NCBI RefSeq assembly: GCF_024701375.2
Contig: NZ_CP113910.1
Location: 1,364,001-1,428,000 of the forward strand
Source of the DNA: Streptomyces sp. KMM 9044
Lineage (GTDB): Bacteria > Actinomycetota > Actinomycetes > Streptomycetales > Streptomycetaceae
DNA: 64,000 bases
Direction: 5' to 3'
This document shows positions 1 through 8,069 of this stretch, in pieces. The position numbers and the translations under genes were made by a program. The notes under the pieces are model-generated. The model saw only the letters and a program-made list of their open reading frames with translations. It made no database searches and was not told the origin of the DNA. The first letter of the stretch is position 1. The number at the start of each line of letters is the position of its first letter.

Positions 1-148
1 CGCGGCACGCGTAGACACCCTCGGTCTTGGTGTCGGTGTACTCACCGGTGAAGGCCGGCTCCGTGGCCGCCTGGCGCAGAACGGCGTACTCGGACGGTGA
101 CAGCTCCGCGCGCCACTGCTCGTCCGGCTTCTCCACGTCGTACGACAT
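1..148 (-). CDS. msrB: Peptide methionine-(R)-S-oxide reductase MsrB, 5' part (cut by window edge)
   Basis: The first 49 residues are visible, starting from ATG at 146-148. They read as the N-terminus of an MsrB/SelR protein: a short leader ending in DEQWRAEL, then LSPSEYAVLRQAATEPAF and TGEYTDTKTEGVYACR. The last part contains the first Cys of the family's CxxC zinc site. MsrB reduces the R-epimer of methionine sulfoxide in proteins, using thioredoxin. The catalytic C-terminal half lies outside the window, so completeness cannot be judged. It lies downstream of murC on the same strand, with about 50 bp between them. The family call is quite secure from the conserved N-terminal pattern; the rest is not visible. 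Confidence 0.85.
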   Translation of the reverse strand, partial: MSYDVEKPDEQWRAELSPSEYAVLRQAATEPAFTGEYTDTKTEGVYACR

Positions 149-197
149 GAGTCTCCAGCCCTTCCACTCCTCCGTCGGCGTTCTCGCCCCGACGTTC

Positions 198-1586
198 TTA
201 CCTCGACAAACGGTCCAGGATCAACGGGCCGAGGTCGGTGACATCGCCCGCTCCCATGGTGAGAACCAGATCACCGGGCTTCGCCATTCCCGCGAGGGTC
301 TCCGGGATCTCCGTCCTGTCGTGCACCGGCGTCACGTCCGCGCCCGCCGTCCGCGCCGCGTCGATGATCAGCCCGCTCGTGACGCCGGGGATCGGGTCCT
401 CGCGGGCCGGGTAGATGTCGAGGACGACCGAGGAGTCGGCCAGTGCCAGGGCCTGGCCCATCTCCTTGCCCAGCTCCCGGGTGCGGGAGAAGAGGTGGGG
501 CTGGAAGACGACCAGGATGCGGGCGTCGCCCGCGGCGGCGCGCATCGCCTCCAGGTCGGCGGTCATCTCGGTCGGGTGGTGCGCGTAGGAGTCGATGACC
601 TGGACGCCCGCCGCCTCGCCCTTGAGCTGGAGACGCCGGTTCACCCCGGTGTACGCGGCCAGCGCCGGGGCCAGTTCGGTGGCCGGGATGCCGAGCGCGA
701 CGCCCGCGGCGAGCGCGGCCACCGCGTTGTGCGCGTAGTGGCGGCCCGGGACGGACACCGTGAAGGTGAGCGGGGTGCCCTCGAACTCGACGGTCACCTC
801 GCTCTTCAGTCCCTGCGGTACGACCGACGTGACCCGTACGTCGGCGTCCGCCGCCTCGCCGTACGTCACGGTCCGGACCGAGCCGTCCAGCCGCCGGGTC
901 AGCTCCCGCGCGCCCTCGTGGTCCGACGAGATCACCAGCGTGCCGCCGGGCACGATCCGGCCGACGAACGTCTCGAAGGACTCGTGGATCTCCTCCATGG
1001 ACGCGTAGTTGGCGTGGTGGTCCAGCTCCACGTTGAGGATGATCGCGACCTCGGGCGCGTACCTGTGGAAGCTGCGGTCGGACTCGTCCGCCTCGGCGAC
1101 GAAGATCTCGCCGTCGCCGTGCAGCGCGTTGGAACCGGGCACGTCCAGGTCGCCGCCGATGGCGTACGAGGGCCGGCGGCCCAGCTCGGTCAGGGAGACG
1201 GCCAGCATCGAGGTGGTCGTGGTCTTGCCGTGGGTACCGGCCACCGCGATCGGGCGCAGGCCGTCCATGAGCGCGGCCAGCGCGTCGGAGCGGTGGACCA
1301 CGGGCACGCCCAGTTCGGCCGCGCGGACCAGTTCCGGGTTGTCCTCGCGGATCGCCGACGACACGACCACGCAGCTCGCGTCGTCGGCCAGGTGCCCGGC
1401 GGCGTGCCCGATGTGCACGGTGGCACCCAGCGCGCGCAGCGCCTCGGCGGTGGCGGACTCCCTGGCGTCGCTGCCGGCCACCTCGGCGCCGCGCTGCGCG
1501 AGGATCTTCGCGAGGCCCGACATCCCGGCGCCGCCGATGCCGATGAAGTGCGGTCGGTCCATGGCGGTAGGAAGGCCGGGTGCCAT
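198..1586 (-). CDS. murC: UDP-N-acetylmuramate--L-alanine ligase MurC
   Basis: 462 residues, normal for MurC, which adds L-Ala to UDP-MurNAc in the cytoplasmic phase of peptidoglycan synthesis. Visible landmarks are the N-terminal Rossmann glycine motif GIGGAGMSG (about 16-24), the ATP-binding GTHGKTTTT loop (117-125), the central-domain ELDHHANY segment (about 187), and a C-terminal ligase domain with RIL.VFQPHLFSRT. A second Met at residue 9 (1562) lies just before the Rossmann strand and is an alternative start. The gene is isolated from the main dcw cluster, as is usual in Streptomyces, and sits between msrB and a small stress-type gene on the same strand. No defect is visible. Confidence 0.97.
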   Translation of the reverse strand: MAPGLPTAMDRPHFIGIGGAGMSGLAKILAQRGAEVAGSDARESATAEALRALGATVHIGHAAGHLADDASCVVVSSAIREDNPELVRAAELGVPVVHRSDALAALMDGLRPIAVAGTHGKTTTTSMLAVSLTELGRRPSYAIGGDLDVPGSNALHGDGEIFVAEADESDRSFHRYAPEVAIILNVELDHHANYASMEEIHESFETFVGRIVPGGTLVISSDHEGARELTRRLDGSVRTVTYGEAADADVRVTSVVPQGLKSEVTVEFEGTPLTFTVSVPGRHYAHNAVAALAAGVALGIPATELAPALAAYTGVNRRLQLKGEAAGVQVIDSYAHHPTEMTADLEAMRAAAGDARILVVFQPHLFSRTRELGKEMGQALALADSSVVLDIYPAREDPIPGVTSGLIIDAARTAGADVTPVHDRTEIPETLAGMAKPGDLVLTMGAGDVTDLGPLILDRLSR

Positions 1587-1648
1587 ACGTGTCTCTCCCC
1601 AGTGGTGACGGGTGTCTTCGCGCCCTCGCGGGAAGGCGCCGCCCCAGC

Positions 1649-2122
1649 CTATGCCTTGCTGTGCGAGAACAGTTTCAGCACCGGCACCCCCACCTTGTGC
1701 CGGGCCCGGGAGGCCCAGTCGCGGTGGAAGAACTCCTCCACGTAGTGCGGGTCCGTGAGCACGATCACCTCGTCCGCCCCCGCCTCCTCGACCATCGTTC
1801 TCAGCGCGGCCAGGGGGTGGTCCCCGATCAGCCGGCCCTCGGCCCCGTGACCGGCGGCGCGCAGGGCCTGCAGGGACACCTCCAGAGCCCGCTCCCCCAT
1901 GGTCTTGGCCTCGTCGCCCTCGGGGGTCTCCCCCTCGCGGACGGCGTCGTCGAGCTCGCCGAGGGCCACGTCGTCGATGGCCCGGAGCAGCCGGTCGGCC
2001 TGCTCTCCGCGCGGCTGGAGCAGCACCTGGAATGTGACCGCCTCGTCGCCGTGCAAGGTGGTGACGAACTCCACGTCGGCGGACGTCAGGGCCTTCTCGA
2101 TCATCAGTACGCTTGTGAACAC
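1649..2122 (-). CDS. Small conserved actinobacterial protein, universal-stress-like
   Basis: 157 residues beginning at GTG (2120-2122); an in-frame ATG six codons later is an alternative start. The C-terminal half (AALRTMVEEAGADEVIVLTDPHYVEE, then RARHKVGVPVLKLF) has the alpha/beta pattern of a universal-stress-protein or permuted nucleotide-binding fold, with a Val-rich strand followed by a variable loop. No catalytic motif is recognised. Relatives in Streptomyces are often labelled indole-3-glycerol-phosphate synthase, which the sequence does not support: it is far too short and has none of the TIM-barrel motifs. It lies about 60 bp upstream of murC on the same strand and may be co-transcribed. 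Function unknown; the coding call is good. Confidence 0.75.
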   Translation of the reverse strand: MFTSVLMIEKALTSADVEFVTTLHGDEAVTFQVLLQPRGEQADRLLRAIDDVALGELDDAVREGETPEGDEAKTMGERALEVSLQALRAAGHGAEGRLIGDHPLAALRTMVEEAGADEVIVLTDPHYVEEFFHRDWASRARHKVGVPVLKLFSHSKA

Positions 2123-2364
2123 CAGGCGCCCCTTCTCATCGGAGGGCCATGGGCCCTCTCTCCCCGTGGGCCGAGCCGGGCCCTGCGGAAACCATCCTGC
2201 CCCGTGTTCGCACGGGCACTGCCGGATTCAGTCTGCCCGCCGCGGCACCAAGCGGAACAGAACATTCCGCCGATTACCGGACCAGCGGTAATCGGCGAAC
2301 GCGCTTTTGGATCCTCCTGGGCGCTCCCGGACACCGCCGGAGGGTTCGGTTCTGCCCGGTCCGC

Positions 2365-3195
2365 TCAGGACCGGGCGTACCGCGTGAACAGGAAACCGTC
2401 CTCCTCCAACATCGTCTTCAGCGTGAAACGACGCGGAAGTGTCACAGCGGGTCCACCGGTGATGCGCTGAGCGTCGCCCGCGGTGAGCATCGGGGCGACG
2501 GTCAGGCAGAGTTCGTCCAGCACGCCGGCCGCCACCAGCTGCCCCAGCAGCCGCGGACCGCCCTCGGTCAGCAGCCGGGTGTGCCCCAGGGCCGCGAGTT
2601 CCCGGACCGCCCGTGCCGGGTCCGCGCCGGCGCCCTCCCCGGCGGTCACGACCCGGGCCCCGGCCGCCCCGGCGGCGGCGACCCGGTCCGGGGGCGCGGC
2701 GGCGCCGGTGAGCACCAGGGTGGGCACCAGCGGGGAGGTGAACAGCGGCAAGGAGAAGTCCAGGTCCAGGCTCGCGGACACGACCGCGATCGCCGCCGCC
2801 GGCCCCTGCCCGGCGGCCTCCCGCGCCGCCGCGAACCCGGCACGCGCGCGTGCCGGGCGGTAGCCCTCCTGCCGAATCGTTTCCGCACCGACGAGCACGA
2901 CGTCCGCGAGGGCCCGCAGTGTGCCGAAGACACGCATGTCGGCCGGGCTGGAGATGGGTTGTGAGCGGCCCTCGTGCTGGGCGGCACCGTCGAGCGTCGA
3001 CACCATGTTGGCCCTCAGCCACGGCTGCCGGACCCCACCGGGCTCCGGCTCCGGGTAGGCGTACGCGGCGGCCAGTTGGGCCAGGCTCCACTCCCGGCCG
3101 CCGCCGTCCTGCGCGGCTCCCGCGCCGTCGCCGGACGTACCGGCGCTCGCCGCGGGAACTGCTGTTTCGTCGGTCACGGGGAACAGGCGTCGCAT
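2365..3195 (-). CDS. RibD C-terminal-domain reductase (pyrimidine reductase family)
   Basis: 276 residues from ATG at 3193-3195. The same frame stays open further upstream, but that stretch overlaps zapE on the other strand and looks like shadow. The core has the RibD_C/dihydrofolate-reductase-like pattern: RANMVSTLDGAAQ near residue 55, then LRALADVVLVGAETIR, a Val-rich strand, and the late motif LLTEGGPRLLGQL, followed by DELCLTVAPML. Such proteins reduce the ribosyl side chain of a pyrimidine or related substrate with NADPH. This one lacks the RibD deaminase domain and is not in a rib operon, so its substrate is unknown. It is divergent from zapE with only 37 bp between starts, so their promoters must overlap. 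Confidence 0.85.
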   Translation of the reverse strand: MRRLFPVTDETAVPAASAGTSGDGAGAAQDGGGREWSLAQLAAAYAYPEPEPGGVRQPWLRANMVSTLDGAAQHEGRSQPISSPADMRVFGTLRALADVVLVGAETIRQEGYRPARARAGFAAAREAAGQGPAAAIAVVSASLDLDFSLPLFTSPLVPTLVLTGAAAPPDRVAAAGAAGARVVTAGEGAGADPARAVRELAALGHTRLLTEGGPRLLGQLVAAGVLDELCLTVAPMLTAGDAQRITGGPAVTLPRRFTLKTMLEEDGFLFTRYARS

Positions 3196-3232
3196 GAACC
3201 GCAGTCTTCCATGCCCCGTAGTATGAGTAAGC

Positions 3233-4372
3233 GTGTCTTCCTCCCCCTCATCCCGGCCCGGTGTCGCAGCCGAAGCGGCCCCGCTGTCCCTGTGCGCCCG
3301 TGAGCCGCGTGTCCCCGCGGACCGGCTCGTCGCCGAGATGGTGCCCCCGCCGCGGTTCGACGCGGTCCGCTTCGACACGTACATACCGGACCCGGGCCGG
3401 CCCAGCCAGACCGAGGCCGTGCGCGTCCTCGAGGGCTTCGCGGCGGGTCTCGGCAAAGCCCCCGCCGGCGGTTCCGGCAGGCGCGGGCTGTTCGGCTTCG
3501 GGAAGGCCGCGAAGACCGTCCCGGCCGGCCCCCGCGGCGTCTACCTCGACGGCGGGTACGGCGTCGGCAAGACCCACCTGCTGGCCTCCCTCTGGCACGC
3601 CACCCCGGCCGAGCCCGCACTGAAGGCGTTCGGCACCTTCGTGGAGCTGACCAACCTGGTCGGCGCCCTCGGCTTCCAGCAGACGGTGAAGACCCTCTCC
3701 GGCCACCGGCTCCTGTGCATCGACGAGTTCGAGCTGGACGACCCCGGCGACACCGTGCTCGTCTCCACCCTGCTCGGCAGGCTGGTCGAGGCGGGCGTCG
3801 CGCTCGCCGCCACCTCCAACACGCTGCCGGGCAGGCTCGGCGAGGGCCGGTTCGCCTCGGCCGACTTCCTGCGTGAGATCCAGGGCCTGTCGGCCCACTT
3901 CCGCGCCCTGCGCATCGACGGCGAGGACTACCGTCACCGCGGCCTGCCGAAGGTCCCGCCGCCGTACACCGACGAGCTGGTGACCAGGACGGCCCACGTC
4001 ACCGAGGGCGCCTCCCTGGACGGCTTCGCGGACCTGCTGGACCACCTCGCGAAGGTGCACCCCAGCCGGTACGGCGCCCTGACCGACTCACTCGCCGCCG
4101 TGTGCCTCACCGGCGTGGGACCTGTGCCGGACCAGTCGACGGCACTGCGGCTGGTCGTCCTCGCCGACCGGCTCTACGACCGCGAGGTGCCCGTACTCGC
4201 CTCGGGACTGCCGTTCGACGAGCTGTTCAGCGAGGAGATGCTGCAGGGCGGCTACCGCAAGAAGTACTTCCGGGCCGTCTCCCGCCTCACCGCCCTGGCC
4301 CGGGACGCCGGCCGGCTCACGGGACCCTCCCAGCCGTCGCCCCGCCCACCGGATGCGTCACCTCACCCATGA
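3233..4372 (+). CDS. zapE: Cell-division ATPase ZapE (AFG1-like)
   Basis: 379 residues starting at GTG 3233. The Walker A motif GGYGVGKTHL is at about 107-116 and the Walker B LLCIDEFEL at about 160-168. LRIDGEDYRHRG, typical of AFG1/ZapE proteins, follows near 230. In E. coli ZapE acts on the FtsZ ring during late division; in Streptomyces the role is inferred only from family. Residues 83-96, rich in Gly and Lys, look like a flexible insertion before the first strand. The gene is divergent from the reductase at 2365-3195 and is followed by the SPFH gene on the same strand after about 77 bp. No anomaly in the ATPase motifs. Confidence 0.9.
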   Translation: MSSSPSSRPGVAAEAAPLSLCAREPRVPADRLVAEMVPPPRFDAVRFDTYIPDPGRPSQTEAVRVLEGFAAGLGKAPAGGSGRRGLFGFGKAAKTVPAGPRGVYLDGGYGVGKTHLLASLWHATPAEPALKAFGTFVELTNLVGALGFQQTVKTLSGHRLLCIDEFELDDPGDTVLVSTLLGRLVEAGVALAATSNTLPGRLGEGRFASADFLREIQGLSAHFRALRIDGEDYRHRGLPKVPPPYTDELVTRTAHVTEGASLDGFADLLDHLAKVHPSRYGALTDSLAAVCLTGVGPVPDQSTALRLVVLADRLYDREVPVLASGLPFDELFSEEMLQGGYRKKYFRAVSRLTALARDAGRLTGPSQPSPRPPDASPHP

Positions 4373-4449
4373 CCTCGGCCGGAGCAACGGGCATACCGTG
4401 GCAGAATTGACCGTAAGCGTCTGAAGCAGGCCTCTGACGGGAGGTCGTC

Positions 4450-5454
4450 ATGGTCGAGGAACTGCTCACCGCGGCCGCCGTCACCGGTGCCGCGGGCGTC
4501 GCCTATCTCGCCGCGGCGGCGCGGGTCGTCAGGCAGTACGAGCGGGGCGTGGTCTTCCGCCTCGGCCGGCTGCAGGATGAGGCGCGCCGGCCCGGGTTCA
4601 CGGTGATCGTGCCCTTCGTGGACCGGCTGCACAAGGTGAATCTGCAGATCGTCACGATGCCGGTGCCCGCGCAGGAGGGCATCACCCGGGACAACGTGAC
4701 CGTGCGGGTCGACGCGGTCGTCTACTTCAAGGTCGTGAACGCCCCCGCGGCACTCGTGAACGTGGAGGACTACCGGTTCGCGGTGTCCCAGATGGCGCAG
4801 ACGTCGCTGCGTTCGATCATCGGCAAGAGCGACCTCGACGACCTGCTGTCCAACCGCGAGAAACTGAACCAGGGCCTGGAGCTGATGATCGACAGCCCGG
4901 CGGTCGGCTGGGGCGTGCAGATCGACCGGGTCGAGATCAAGGACGTCTCGCTGCCCGACACCATGAAGCGGTCCATGGCGCGCCAGGCGGAGGCCGACCG
5001 CGAGCGTCGGGCCCGGGTCATCAACGCCGACGCCGAACTCCAGGCGTCCAGGAAGCTCGCCGAAGCGGCCCAGCAGATGGCGGACACGCCCTCCGCGCTG
5101 CAGTTGCGGCTGCTCCAGACCATCGTGGCGGTCGCGGCCGAGAAGAACTCCACGCTGGTACTGCCCTTCCCGGTGGAACTGCTGCGCTTCCTGGAACGGG
5201 CGGCCCAGAATCCGGTGCGGCAGGAACGCGCCCTGGAGGAGCCCGGCCCGCCGGCCGACCGGCGGGGGAACGGCGGCGGAGAGGGAGCGACGGAGGAGGA
5301 GAGGGACAGGGACGAAGGCGCGGCCAGGGCCCCGGACTTCGGACGCCTGGCCCCGGACACAGGCCGCAGGGCCGCCCCCGGCCCCAGTACCCACCCCGAC
5401 CCCGCCGCCGGCCCCGGACACATGACACGCGAGCGCCCCCGGACCGACGCGTGA
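4450..5454 (+). CDS. SPFH/Band 7 (slipin/stomatin-like) membrane protein
   Basis: 334 residues. A short N-terminal membrane segment (about 5-25, Ala/Val-rich) is followed by the slipin hallmark RQYERGVVFRLGRL, then FTVIVPFVDRLHKVN and the long PHB domain with TVRVDAVVYFKV. A charged helix SMARQAEADRERRARVINA and AEKNSTLVLPFPVELLRF close the slipin core at about residue 255. The last 80 residues are a low-complexity Gly/Pro/Arg/Asp tail with no recognisable fold. Slipins scaffold membrane microdomains and often pair with NfeD, but no nfeD is adjacent here. The start ATG at 4450 follows GGGAGG (4439-4444) at good spacing. Confidence 0.93.
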   Translation: MVEELLTAAAVTGAAGVAYLAAAARVVRQYERGVVFRLGRLQDEARRPGFTVIVPFVDRLHKVNLQIVTMPVPAQEGITRDNVTVRVDAVVYFKVVNAPAALVNVEDYRFAVSQMAQTSLRSIIGKSDLDDLLSNREKLNQGLELMIDSPAVGWGVQIDRVEIKDVSLPDTMKRSMARQAEADRERRARVINADAELQASRKLAEAAQQMADTPSALQLRLLQTIVAVAAEKNSTLVLPFPVELLRFLERAAQNPVRQERALEEPGPPADRRGNGGGEGATEEERDRDEGAARAPDFGRLAPDTGRRAAPGPSTHPDPAAGPGHMTRERPRTDA

Positions 5455-5545
5455 CACGTGCTCCGCGCGTGGTTCCCGTGACTCACGGCAGGTGATAGAC
5501 ACGGCGGGACCACAGTTCCTGTCCGCCAGCAGGAAGGTTCCCCCC

Positions 5546-6961
5546 ATGTCAGAAACAGGCACGCCGGAAACAGGGTCCGCCACCGGATTCCTGCCCTCGA
5601 CACGGCGTCGGCTGCTCGCCCGTTCCGGCGCTCTGGGCATCGGCATCACGTTCTCCGGCGCCCTCTCCGAGCTCTTCACCCCCGCTGCCGCCGCCGCGCG
5701 GCACCTCGGTCATCACGGCTACGGCCTCCTCGTCCCCGACCCCGACGGGCTGCTCGACCTACCGAAAGGTTTCCGCTACCGGGTGCTGTCCCGCGAGGGC
5801 GACCCCCTGCGCTCCGGCGAGGGGCCGGTCCCCTCCAACCATGACGGCATGGCCGCCTTCGCGGGCGGGCACGGCCGGATCCACCTGGTCCGCAACCACG
5901 AGAACCGTGCCGACGGCAGAATCCCGGTCCCGGTGACCGAGGGCCTGACCTACGACCCTCAGGGCAGGGGCGGCTGTACGTCGCTGACCCTGGACTCCCG
6001 CGGCCGGGTGCTCTCGGAGCGGGTCGCGATCGCCGGTACGGCCGTCAACTGCGCGGGCGGGCCGACGCCCTGGGACACCTGGCTGACCTGTGAGGAGACC
6101 GAGGACAGCGCAGGCACCAACGGCTATACCAAGGACCACGGCTACGTCTTCGAGGTCGACGGCGCCGACCCGCACCGCACGGGCGCCGTACCGCTGACCG
6201 CGATGGGCCGCTTCCAGCACGAGGCGATCGCGGTCGACCCGGAGCGGGGCGTCGTCTACGAGACGGAGGACGCCTTCGAACGGCCTTTCGGCCTCTTCTA
6301 CCGGTTCCTGCCCGACAAACCGCTGGGCGGCACCGGCTCGCTGCGCGCGGGCGGCCGGCTCCAGGCGATGCGGGTGCCGGGCGTGCCGGACCTGTCCTCG
6401 GCCCAGGAGACGGGCGCCCGGTTCGACGGCGTCGAGTGGGTGGACGTACCGGATCCGCTGGCCGCCGAAACGCCCATCCGTCTCCAGGACTTCGGCACCG
6501 GCGGCGTCACGCACGCACAGAAGCTGGAGGGCTGTTACTGGGGCGGTCGGTCGGTGTACTTCGTGTCGTCCTTCGCCCGCAGTGCGGAAGGATCGGCCGG
6601 CGACCACTACGGGCAGATCTGGCGCTACGACCCGGACCGGCGCCGCCTGACGCTGGTGATCGTCTTCGGGCCGGACACCGACGTGCAGCTCCCCGGTGAG
6701 TCACCGGACAACATCTGCCTCGCCCCCGGCGGCGGCCTGATGGTCTGCGAGGACGGCGGCGGCGCGCAGCACGTCTACGGCGTGACCCGGCGCGGCGAGG
6801 TGTACGCACTGGCCCGCAACCGGCAGAACAGAGGCACTTCGCAGGACCCGGACTGGGGCGAGTTCGCCGGGGTCGCCTTCTCCCCGGACGGCCGGACGAT
6901 GTACGTCAACTGCTACGACCCCGGGACGACGTTCGCGGTCACGGGCCCCTGGCTGCGGTGA
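5546..6961 (+). CDS. PhoX-like Tat-exported phosphatase (DUF839)
   Basis: 471 residues from ATG 5546, chosen because AGGAAGG (5531-5537) lies just upstream. The N-terminus has a twin-arginine signal, TRRRLLARSGALGIGITFSG, then an Ala cleavage region. The mature part shows the PhoX/DUF839 series: NHDGMAAF, VRNHENR, GGPTPWDTWLTCEET, GRFQHEAIAVDP, then a late SPDNICLAPGGGLMVCEDGG and VAFSPDGRTMYVN. PhoX enzymes are Ca/Fe-dependent alkaline phosphatases that fold in the cytoplasm and are exported by Tat to release phosphate. No PHO box was recognised upstream. It converges with the AHSA1 gene across a strong terminator. Confidence 0.9.
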   Translation: MSETGTPETGSATGFLPSTRRRLLARSGALGIGITFSGALSELFTPAAAAARHLGHHGYGLLVPDPDGLLDLPKGFRYRVLSREGDPLRSGEGPVPSNHDGMAAFAGGHGRIHLVRNHENRADGRIPVPVTEGLTYDPQGRGGCTSLTLDSRGRVLSERVAIAGTAVNCAGGPTPWDTWLTCEETEDSAGTNGYTKDHGYVFEVDGADPHRTGAVPLTAMGRFQHEAIAVDPERGVVYETEDAFERPFGLFYRFLPDKPLGGTGSLRAGGRLQAMRVPGVPDLSSAQETGARFDGVEWVDVPDPLAAETPIRLQDFGTGGVTHAQKLEGCYWGGRSVYFVSSFARSAEGSAGDHYGQIWRYDPDRRRLTLVIVFGPDTDVQLPGESPDNICLAPGGGLMVCEDGGGAQHVYGVTRRGEVYALARNRQNRGTSQDPDWGEFAGVAFSPDGRTMYVNCYDPGTTFAVTGPWLR

Positions 6962-6967
6962 CGGCAC

Positions 6968-7002
6968 GGGGCCGGCCGGGACAGTCCGCCCCGGCCGGCC
7001 CC
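6968..7002. terminator. Bidirectional terminator between phoX-like and AHSA1 genes
   Basis: Perfect 13-bp G/C inverted repeat (6968-6980 with 6990-7002) and a 9-nt loop. It starts 6 bp after the phosphatase stop and lies 17 bp beyond the stop of the convergent AHSA1 gene. There is no U-tract, as is usual in Streptomyces. Confidence 0.75.
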
Positions 7003-7019
7003 CACGGTCCGTACGCGGC

Positions 7020-7508
7020 TCAGGCAGCCGCCAGCAGGCCGTCCATCTGCCCGATCGACTCGCGCAGCCCGTCGACCATGCCCATATCGGCCAGCTGCTC
7101 CATCTGCTCGCGGGTGTCGAAGACCGAGCGCAGTTCCATCCTGGTCCCGCCCTCGCGCTCGCTGAGCGTCATCCGTACCGCCGTGGTCGGCATCCCTGCG
7201 TTCGGCCTGCCGTCCTGGTCGGAGAAGCCGTCGGTGAACTCCAGGGACGTGGGAGGCGTCACCGTCGCGATCCGCCACCAGCCGCCGAACTTCTCACCCT
7301 CCGGGCCGGTCATGAAGTACGTGACCTCCCCGCCCGGGGTGAGGTCGTGCTCCTCCACCGTCGCCGGGTAGGCCTGCGGCCCCCACCAGCGCTCCAGCTG
7401 CCGCGGGTCGGCCCACAGCTGCCACACCCTCTCGACCGGTGCGGTGAAGTCCGCGATCACGGTGAGGGTCAGCCGGTCGACATCCTTGTCCACGCTCGTG
7501 ACGGTCAT
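7020..7508 (-). CDS. SRPBCC/AHSA1-domain protein
   Basis: 162 residues. The fold signature runs the whole length: ADFTAPVERVWQLWADPRQLERWWGP, PGGEVTYFMTGPEG, and a C-terminal helix with GGTRMELRSVFDTREQMEQL. SRPBCC proteins form a hydrophobic cavity, and AHSA1 members encoded beside an ArsR repressor are common two-gene units. The ligand or enzymatic activity is not predictable. Its ATG (7508) overlaps the ArsR stop in an ATGA overlap, so the two are translationally coupled and should respond to the same operator. Confidence 0.92.
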   Translation of the reverse strand: MTVTSVDKDVDRLTLTVIADFTAPVERVWQLWADPRQLERWWGPQAYPATVEEHDLTPGGEVTYFMTGPEGEKFGGWWRIATVTPPTSLEFTDGFSDQDGRPNAGMPTTAVRMTLSEREGGTRMELRSVFDTREQMEQLADMGMVDGLRESIGQMDGLLAAA

Positions 7509-7918
7509 CGGTCCTGTCCTTCCGTCGTTTCCTTGCCGTCGCCCGACCTCGCTGCGGTTCCGGCGCCGCTCGCGGCCTCGGTCCCGGCTTCGTCCGCCAG
7601 TAGACCGGACATCCGGTCCACACGCGCCCGCCAGGCCGTCTCCAGCTCGTCGAGGGCCTGCCGTGCCCTGCCCACCGCGTCGGGGTCGGTCCGCACCAGT
7701 TGCTCCCGGCCGCGGCGCTGCTTGGTGACCAGACCGGTCCGCTCCAGCACCGTGACGTGTTTCTGCACCGCGGCGAAGCTCATCGGGTACGCCTCGGCCA
7801 GGCGTGACACGGACAGCTCACCCCGCACGCAACGACGGAGTATGTCGCGACGCGTCGCGTCGGCCAGGGCGTGGAACAGCCGGTCCACACTGTCGTCGGT
7901 CAAACTATCTACAACCAT
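7505..7918 (-). CDS. ArsR-family transcriptional regulator
   Basis: 137 residues from ATG 7916-7918; an upstream in-frame ATG exists but would run through the operator and an unlikely leader. The winged helix reads VDRLFHALADATRRDILRRC, SVSRLAEAYPMSFAAVQKHVTVLERTGLV, then a basic wing KQRRGREQLVR. There is no CxCxxC metal site, so this is probably the metal-independent ArsR type paired with AHSA1 proteins. The C-terminal 30 residues are disordered Gly/Ala/Glu. It is the first gene of a two-gene operon. A perfect inverted repeat covers its start codon, which suggests tight autorepression. Confidence 0.93.
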   Translation of the reverse strand: MVVDSLTDDSVDRLFHALADATRRDILRRCVRGELSVSRLAEAYPMSFAAVQKHVTVLERTGLVTKQRRGREQLVRTDPDAVGRARQALDELETAWRARVDRMSGLLADEAGTEAASGAGTAARSGDGKETTEGQDR

Positions 7919-7930
7919 TTGATTGTAGAT
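7907..7930. promoter_or_regulatory. Operator overlapping the ArsR start codon
   Basis: Perfect 8-bp inverted repeat ATCTACAA (7907-7914) and TTGTAGAT (7923-7930) with an 8-bp spacer that contains the start codon (7916-7918). The AT-rich dyad in GC-rich DNA and its position fit an ArsR-family autoregulatory operator. A bound repressor would block transcription at the very start of the message, which may be nearly leaderless. The protein-DNA pairing is inferred from position. Confidence 0.75.
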
Positions 7931-8069
7931 CAGCTCCGCACACCCCACGCCGCAAGCGGAGGCGGGAAACACCCCCAGGACTCGACCATGCGAGTGGCAC
8001 CCCACCACACCCGTCGGCAAACGAGGGTCAATCGCCCGATACAGCCCATACGACCCATACAGTCATACG

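Noticed and set aside
1649..2122. Indole-3-glycerol-phosphate synthase
   Set aside because: This name is often carried by annotation for such proteins, but length and motifs do not fit a TIM-barrel TrpC.
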